A DNA stretch of 64,000 nucleotides, from NCBI RefSeq assembly GCF_016741775.1, contig NZ_JAERRK010000005.1, positions 62,001-126,000 of the forward strand. Direction: 5' to 3'. This document shows, one piece after another, positions 60,477 to 64,000 of the stretch. Position numbers and translations under genes: made by a program. Origin of the DNA: Streptomyces actinomycinicus (GTDB taxonomy: Bacteria; Actinomycetota; Actinomycetes; Streptomycetales; Streptomycetaceae). The notes below the pieces were generated by a model. The model worked only from the letters and a program-made list of their open reading frames with translations. It was not told the origin of the DNA and made no database searches. Numbering within the stretch: position 1 is the stretch's first letter; each line of letters starts with the position of its first letter.

Positions 60477-61307
60477 GTGAGTGAGAATCAGAACCTCCTC
60501 GCGGAGCAGCGCCGCGCACTGATCCTGGACGAGGTCCGGCGCCGGGGCGGTGTACGGGTCAACGAGCTGACCCGCAAGCTCGGTGTCTCGGACATGACCG
60601 TGCGCCGTGACCTGGATGCGCTCGCCCGCCAGGGGATGCTGGAGAAGGTGCACGGCGGCGCGGTGCCGGTGGTCGACGCCAGCACCCACGAGCCGGGGTT
60701 CGAGGCCAAGTCGGGCCTGGAGCTGACGGCCAAGGAGGACATCGCGCGGGCCGCCGCCCGGCTGGTCAGCCCGGGTACGGCGATCGCTCTCTCCGGCGGT
60801 ACGACGACGTACGCGCTCGCCCAGCTCCTGCTGGAGGTGCCGGATCTGACCGTGGTGACGAACTCGGTGCGGGTCGCGGACGTCTTCCACGCGGCGCAGC
60901 GGACCTCGGGGCAGCGGCAGGGGGCGGCCACGGTGGTACTGACCGGCGGGGTGCGCACCCCGTCGGACTCGCTGGTCGGTCCGGTGGCCGACCAGGCGAT
61001 CGCCGCGCTCCACTTCGATCTGCTCTTCCTCGGTGTGCACGGCATATCGGTGGAGGCCGGTCTGTCCACGCCGAACCTCGCGGAGGCCGAGACCAACCGG
61101 CGCCTCGTGCACTCGGCACGGCGGGTCGTGGTGGTCGCCGATCACACCAAGTGGGGCACGGTGGGGCTGAGTTCGTTCGCCACGCTGGAGCAGGTGGACA
61201 CCCTGGTGACCGATGCGGGACTGCCCGTGGAGGCGCGCGCCGAGATCGCGGAGCACCTGCGACTGGTGGTGGCGGGCGAGCCCGGGGAAGACGGCACAGA
61301 CATCTGA
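60477..61307 (+). CDS. DeoR-family transcriptional regulator
   Basis: 276 residues. N-terminal DeoR helix-turn-helix with RVNELTRKLGVSDMTVRRDL (about 25-45) and the family phrase KVHGGAVP, then the sugar-phosphate-isomerase-like sensor domain (GTAIALSGGTTTYALA, VVTNS, DLLFLGVHGISVEAG, ADHTKWG). Such regulators usually repress sugar or nucleoside use and respond to phosphorylated sugars. GTG 60477 has GGAG eight bases upstream. It is divergent from the membrane hydrolase; its target is not evident. Confidence 0.9.
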   Translation: MSENQNLLAEQRRALILDEVRRRGGVRVNELTRKLGVSDMTVRRDLDALARQGMLEKVHGGAVPVVDASTHEPGFEAKSGLELTAKEDIARAAARLVSPGTAIALSGGTTTYALAQLLLEVPDLTVVTNSVRVADVFHAAQRTSGQRQGAATVVLTGGVRTPSDSLVGPVADQAIAALHFDLLFLGVHGISVEAGLSTPNLAEAETNRRLVHSARRVVVVADHTKWGTVGLSSFATLEQVDTLVTDAGLPVEARAEIAEHLRLVVAGEPGEDGTDI

Positions 61308-61394
61308 CAGTCAGTCAGCTATGGTGACTGGCGCCCGATGCCGGCTCTGCCCGGTCGACCGCAGCCGCGGAAGTGGCACAAGGGGGTTACGTCC

Positions 61395-61868
61395 ATGGCT
61401 CGTCGTCTGCGCCCGGTGGACATCGACTTCGTCGAGGCCGCGCCCGTGCGTCTGGTCTTCGCGCGGGGTGTCTCGGCGCCCCCCGGGCAGGTCTTCCGCG
61501 CGCTCGCGGAGGACGTGCCCGGCTGGGCGGAGTGGTTCTCGGCGGTGACGCTCGCCCGGCCGACCGACGGGGGTGCCGGGCGGGAGATCCGGCTCCGCGG
61601 CGGGACGCGGTTCGCGGAGACGGTGCTCGCGTCGAAGGAGCCCGAGGTGTACGCGTACCGCGTCGACACCACCAACGCGCCGGGTGCCCGGGCGCTGGTG
61701 GAGGAGTGGCGCCTGGCTCCGCGCGGCACCGGCACCCGCGTGCAGTGGACCTTCGCCGCCGACGGGCCGGCGCCGTTCCGCTTCGCCCTCGGTCTGGCCG
61801 GGCCGGGCCTGGGACTCGCCTTCCGCCGTGCGGTGACGACCCTGGACCGGCGCCTGACGGGACGGTGA
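61395..61868 (+). CDS. SRPBCC family protein (polyketide cyclase/dehydrase type)
   Basis: 157 residues with the START/Bet-v1-like lipid-binding fold: SAPPGQVFRALAEDVPGWAEW at the start, beta strands REIRLRGGTRFAETVL and VQWTFAADGPAPF, and a long C-terminal helix FRRAVTTLDRRLTG. Many are stand-alone ligand-binding proteins of unknown role. ATG 61395; it lies 87 bases after the DeoR gene on the same strand and may be co-transcribed. Confidence 0.8.
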   Translation: MARRLRPVDIDFVEAAPVRLVFARGVSAPPGQVFRALAEDVPGWAEWFSAVTLARPTDGGAGREIRLRGGTRFAETVLASKEPEVYAYRVDTTNAPGARALVEEWRLAPRGTGTRVQWTFAADGPAPFRFALGLAGPGLGLAFRRAVTTLDRRLTGR

Positions 61869-61886
61869 TCACCCCGTTCCGGCGCG

Positions 61887-63233
61887 TCAGACCCGGAAGA
61901 CGTCCAGGAACGTGCTCCAGAAGCCCTTTTTCCTGGCCGGTTCCTGACGCGTCGCGGCGGCCGTAGCCGTGGGCCGCGGCTGCTCGGCCCCCGTGGGGGC
62001 GCCCCGGCTCTGCAGCGCGGCGGCCGTGCGGGTCGCCGGCGTCGGGCTGAAGGCGACCGGCAGCGCCACCAGTGCCCGGTGGAACGGGCCCGGCCGCCAT
62101 TGCAGTTCCTTCTCGTGGACGGCCAGCGTCAGATCGGGCAGCGCGTTGAGGATCTTCTCGATCGCGGTGACGGCGATGACCTGCGCCGGGTCCTTGGCCG
62201 GGCACGCGTGCGGGCCGGCCCCCCACGCCAGGTGGGCGCCCCTGCTGTGCGTCCGCCGGGCGTCGGCCAGCGCGGGATCGCTGTTGGCTGCGGCGAAGCT
62301 GATCACGACCGGCGTGTCAGCCTCGGCCACCACTCCCCCGAGGTCCACGTCCTGGAGCGGGTAATGGGTGGCGTAGTTGGCGATGGGCGTCTGGTTCCAC
62401 AGGACGTGGTCGATCGCCTCCTCGATCAGCAGGCCGGAGTCGCCTCCGCCGGCGCCGGGCGACAGCAGCAGGAGCAGGGCGTTGCAGATCAGGTTGCGCT
62501 CCGGCTCGACGCCGGCACCCATCAGAATGATCAGCTGGTCCCTCAGTTCCTCGTCGGTCAGGCCCGCGGGGTGCTGGATCAGCCAGGAGGTGACGTCGTC
62601 GCCGGGCCGGCGCCGCTTGAGGGCGACCAGCTCCATGAGGCAGGTGTTGATGTCCTCGCTGGCACGCAGGGCGTCCTGGCCGTCGAACATCGCCGACATG
62701 GCGCTGGTGAGGGTGTCACCGATGTCCGCCGGGCAGCCGAAGATCTTGTTGAACAGCAGCAGCGGCAGCAGCTTGGCGTAGTCGTTGAGGAGGTCGGCGC
62801 GGCCCCGCTCGCTGAACCGGTCGATGAGGTAGTCGGCGATGGGCTCGACGTCCCGGCGGACCCGGGTGATGTTGAGCCGGGCGAGGCTGTCCGTGACGGC
62901 CTTGCGCAGCCGCAGGTGCACGGCGCCGTCGGTGAACAGGCAGTTGGGCCGGTACGCCATCATCGGCAGCACCGGGCTGTCCAGCGCGATCCGCCCTTCG
63001 TTCAGCGCCTTCCAGCGGCGGGAGTCCCGGGCGAACAGCGTGGAGTTCTGCAGCACGCGCAGCGCCATCTCGTGTCCGACGACCAGGGTGGCGTCGACGC
63101 CGGGTGCGAGTTCGACCGGGCCGGCCGGACCGTGGGCGCGCAACCGGTCGTAGACGTGGTGGGGGTCGGCGGCGAACGCCGCGTCGTGCATGGGGCATCT
63201 GGCCGCGGGGGCGGGGGCTGACTGGCGGTCCAT
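61887..63233 (-). CDS. cvnE: Conservon cytochrome P450 (CvnE, CYP157-like)
   Basis: 448 residues. The haem loop is WGAGPHACPAK (ligand Cys about 342), where Trp replaces the usual Phe. The I helix reads GAGVEPERN without the normal Thr. The place of ExxR reads EAIDHVLWNQ, so Arg is missing; Streptomyces CYP157 proteins of conservons are known to have an ExxLW-type sequence here. The last 60 residues are an Ala/Pro/Thr-rich tail. In conservons the P450 lies after the GTPase gene and its substrate is unknown. ATG 63233, 49 bases after the GTPase stop. Confidence 0.87.
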   Translation of the reverse strand: MDRQSAPAPAARCPMHDAAFAADPHHVYDRLRAHGPAGPVELAPGVDATLVVGHEMALRVLQNSTLFARDSRRWKALNEGRIALDSPVLPMMAYRPNCLFTDGAVHLRLRKAVTDSLARLNITRVRRDVEPIADYLIDRFSERGRADLLNDYAKLLPLLLFNKIFGCPADIGDTLTSAMSAMFDGQDALRASEDINTCLMELVALKRRRPGDDVTSWLIQHPAGLTDEELRDQLIILMGAGVEPERNLICNALLLLLSPGAGGGDSGLLIEEAIDHVLWNQTPIANYATHYPLQDVDLGGVVAEADTPVVISFAAANSDPALADARRTHSRGAHLAWGAGPHACPAKDPAQVIAVTAIEKILNALPDLTLAVHEKELQWRPGPFHRALVALPVAFSPTPATRTAAALQSRGAPTGAEQPRPTATAAATRQEPARKKGFWSTFLDVFRV

Positions 63234-63282
63234 GAAGTTCCTTCTGCTGGCTCCGGGCCGGTGGTCCGGGTCGTTGGGCGTG

Positions 63283-63885
63283 TCAGGCTGCTCGGGCGAG
63301 CAGATGACGCACGAGCGCGATGAGCGCATGGGCGGAGGACTGCCGGTCGCGGGCGTCGCAGTAGACCACGGGGGTGTCCGGGAGCAGGTCGAGGGCCTCG
63401 CGGACCTCCGTCTCCTCGTAGTTCCGGTCCGGCTGGAAACTGTTGACCGCGATGGCGTACTCGAGGCCGTAACCCTCGACGAGGTCGATGACGGGGAAGG
63501 TCTCCTCCAGCCGGGCGGGGTCGACCAGGAGCAGCGCCCCGAGCGCGCCGCGGGCCATGTCCTCCCACAGCTGCATGAAGCGCTGCTGTCCGGGGGTGCC
63601 GAACAGGTACAGGACGAGTTCGTCGCTGAGGGTCAGGCGGCCGAAGTCCAGGGCGACGGTGGTGGTCGCCTTGTCCGTCACGCCCCGCAGGTCGTCCACG
63701 TGGAGCGACGCCTGCGTCATCTTCTCCTCGGTGCGCAGCGGGGTGATCTCGGACAGCGAGCCGATGAAGGTCGTCTTGCCCACGGCGAAATGGCCGACGA
63801 CCAGGATCTTGGCAGCGTTGGTCACCGCGCTGGAGACGTAGATGGATCCAGGGGCCGTCTCAGCCGATGAGGGATTGGAGTCCAT
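63283..63885 (-). CDS. cvnD: Conservon GTPase (CvnD)
   Basis: 200 residues. A P-loop GHFAVGKTTFIG (about 30-42), DFGR switch, and FGTPGQQRF in place of DxAGQE mark the prokaryotic Ras-like GTPases of conservons. CvnD works with CvnA (membrane histidine-kinase-like), CvnB (roadblock) and CvnC at the membrane as a bacterial counterpart of G-protein signalling, affecting development and secondary metabolism in Streptomyces. ATG 63885 overlaps the end of the cvnC frame by 26 bases. Confidence 0.92.
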   Translation of the reverse strand: MDSNPSSAETAPGSIYVSSAVTNAAKILVVGHFAVGKTTFIGSLSEITPLRTEEKMTQASLHVDDLRGVTDKATTTVALDFGRLTLSDELVLYLFGTPGQQRFMQLWEDMARGALGALLLVDPARLEETFPVIDLVEGYGLEYAIAVNSFQPDRNYEETEVREALDLLPDTPVVYCDARDRQSSAHALIALVRHLLARAA

Positions 63886-64000
63886 GCAGAACCTTCTCGA
63901 GGGTCGCTCTGTCAACGTTCTGAGCCCGGGGCGGCTCGGCGCGGCGCAGGAGGTGGCCCTGCTCGGATAAGTCGGTCAGCAGCAGCCGGGCCACCCCCAC
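63860..64000 (-). CDS. cvnC: Conservon DUF742 protein (CvnC), 5' part outside window
   Basis: The last 46 codons of a gene running in from the right. It reads VGVARLLLTDLSEQGHLL, then NVDRATLEKVLHGLQSLIG, the normal C-terminus of DUF742 proteins (P-x-G-V-x-R-V-L-L-x-D-L). It ends at TGA 63860-63862. It is the third gene of the conservon; cvnA and cvnB should lie beyond base 64000. Confidence 0.85.
   Translation of the reverse strand: MGVARLLLTDLSEQGHLLRRAEPPRAQNVDRATLEKVLHGLQSLIG

Noticed and set aside
1-64000. tRNA or rRNA genes
   Set aside because: I saw no TFC arm with adjacent acceptor pairing and no rRNA-like sequence, though a covariance-model search was not possible.

Overview
The window is high-GC actinobacterial DNA, almost certainly Streptomyces: codon third positions are very GC-rich, GTG/TTG starts and stop/start overlaps are common, and the right side carries typical Streptomyces genes, ending in a conservon (cvn) operon. 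Four blocks can be read. (1) 1-2000: the end of a GNAT acetyltransferase and a two-gene locus on the minus strand, a 29-codon peptide gene with a good RBS followed by a cytochrome P450. This has the layout of a P450-modified ribosomal peptide (RiPP) pathway; the peptide gene is too short for ordinary gene calling. (2) 2136-39557: a ~36.5 kb nonribosomal peptide (NRPS) gene cluster. It lies between a dead fragment of the start of an MHS-family transporter gene (2136-2232) and the intact, same-orientation copy of that gene (from 39466). (3) 39466-61868: ordinary chromosomal genes (MHS transporter, PucR regulator, 3-hydroxybutyrate dehydrogenase, NUDIX, Lnt, Wzy-like protein, racemase, glycosyltransferase, TerD, MOSC, beta-helix/AAA fusion, DeoR, SRPBCC). 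(4) 61887-64000: CvnC (partial), CvnD and CvnE of a conservon.

The NRPS cluster has three main transcription units. A long minus-strand unit (18313 down to 2303) encodes a CmlA-like diiron beta-hydroxylase, a type II thioesterase (TEII), an A-T-C protein, an A-T didomain, a P450, a second TEII, a cation/proton antiporter, a third TEII, a second A-T didomain (specificity pocket reads histidine-like) and a flavin-dependent halogenase-like enzyme; most neighbours overlap by four bases. A second minus-strand group (25977 down to 19722) holds an A-T-C protein, a DDAH/amidinotransferase-fold enzyme and an Fe(II)/2-oxoglutarate amino-acid hydroxylase. A plus-strand unit (26764-34272) holds an MFS exporter, a fourth TEII, a decayed hydroxylase, an A-T-C protein and a P450, and ends in a strong terminator. 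A convergent A-T protein (34355-36823), and an ACT-domain protein with a VioC-like hydroxylase (37353-38864), complete it.

The assembly line is dismantled: six A domains and six carrier domains but only three complete condensation domains (all at protein C-termini), no thioesterase fused in cis, four free thioesterases, and truncated condensation-like N-termini on four proteins. Two A-T didomains and one A-T-C protein are each translationally coupled to an oxidative enzyme, which suggests that carrier-bound amino acids are oxidised or halogenated before assembly. The product is probably a small, heavily beta-hydroxylated, possibly halogenated peptide with guanidino or imidazole side chains; its structure cannot be read from the sequence. 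I recognise no MbtH-like protein and no pathway-specific regulator. Two CRP-like palindromes lie in the central divergent promoter region. A decayed ISAs1-type transposase and two other relics mark past rearrangement.
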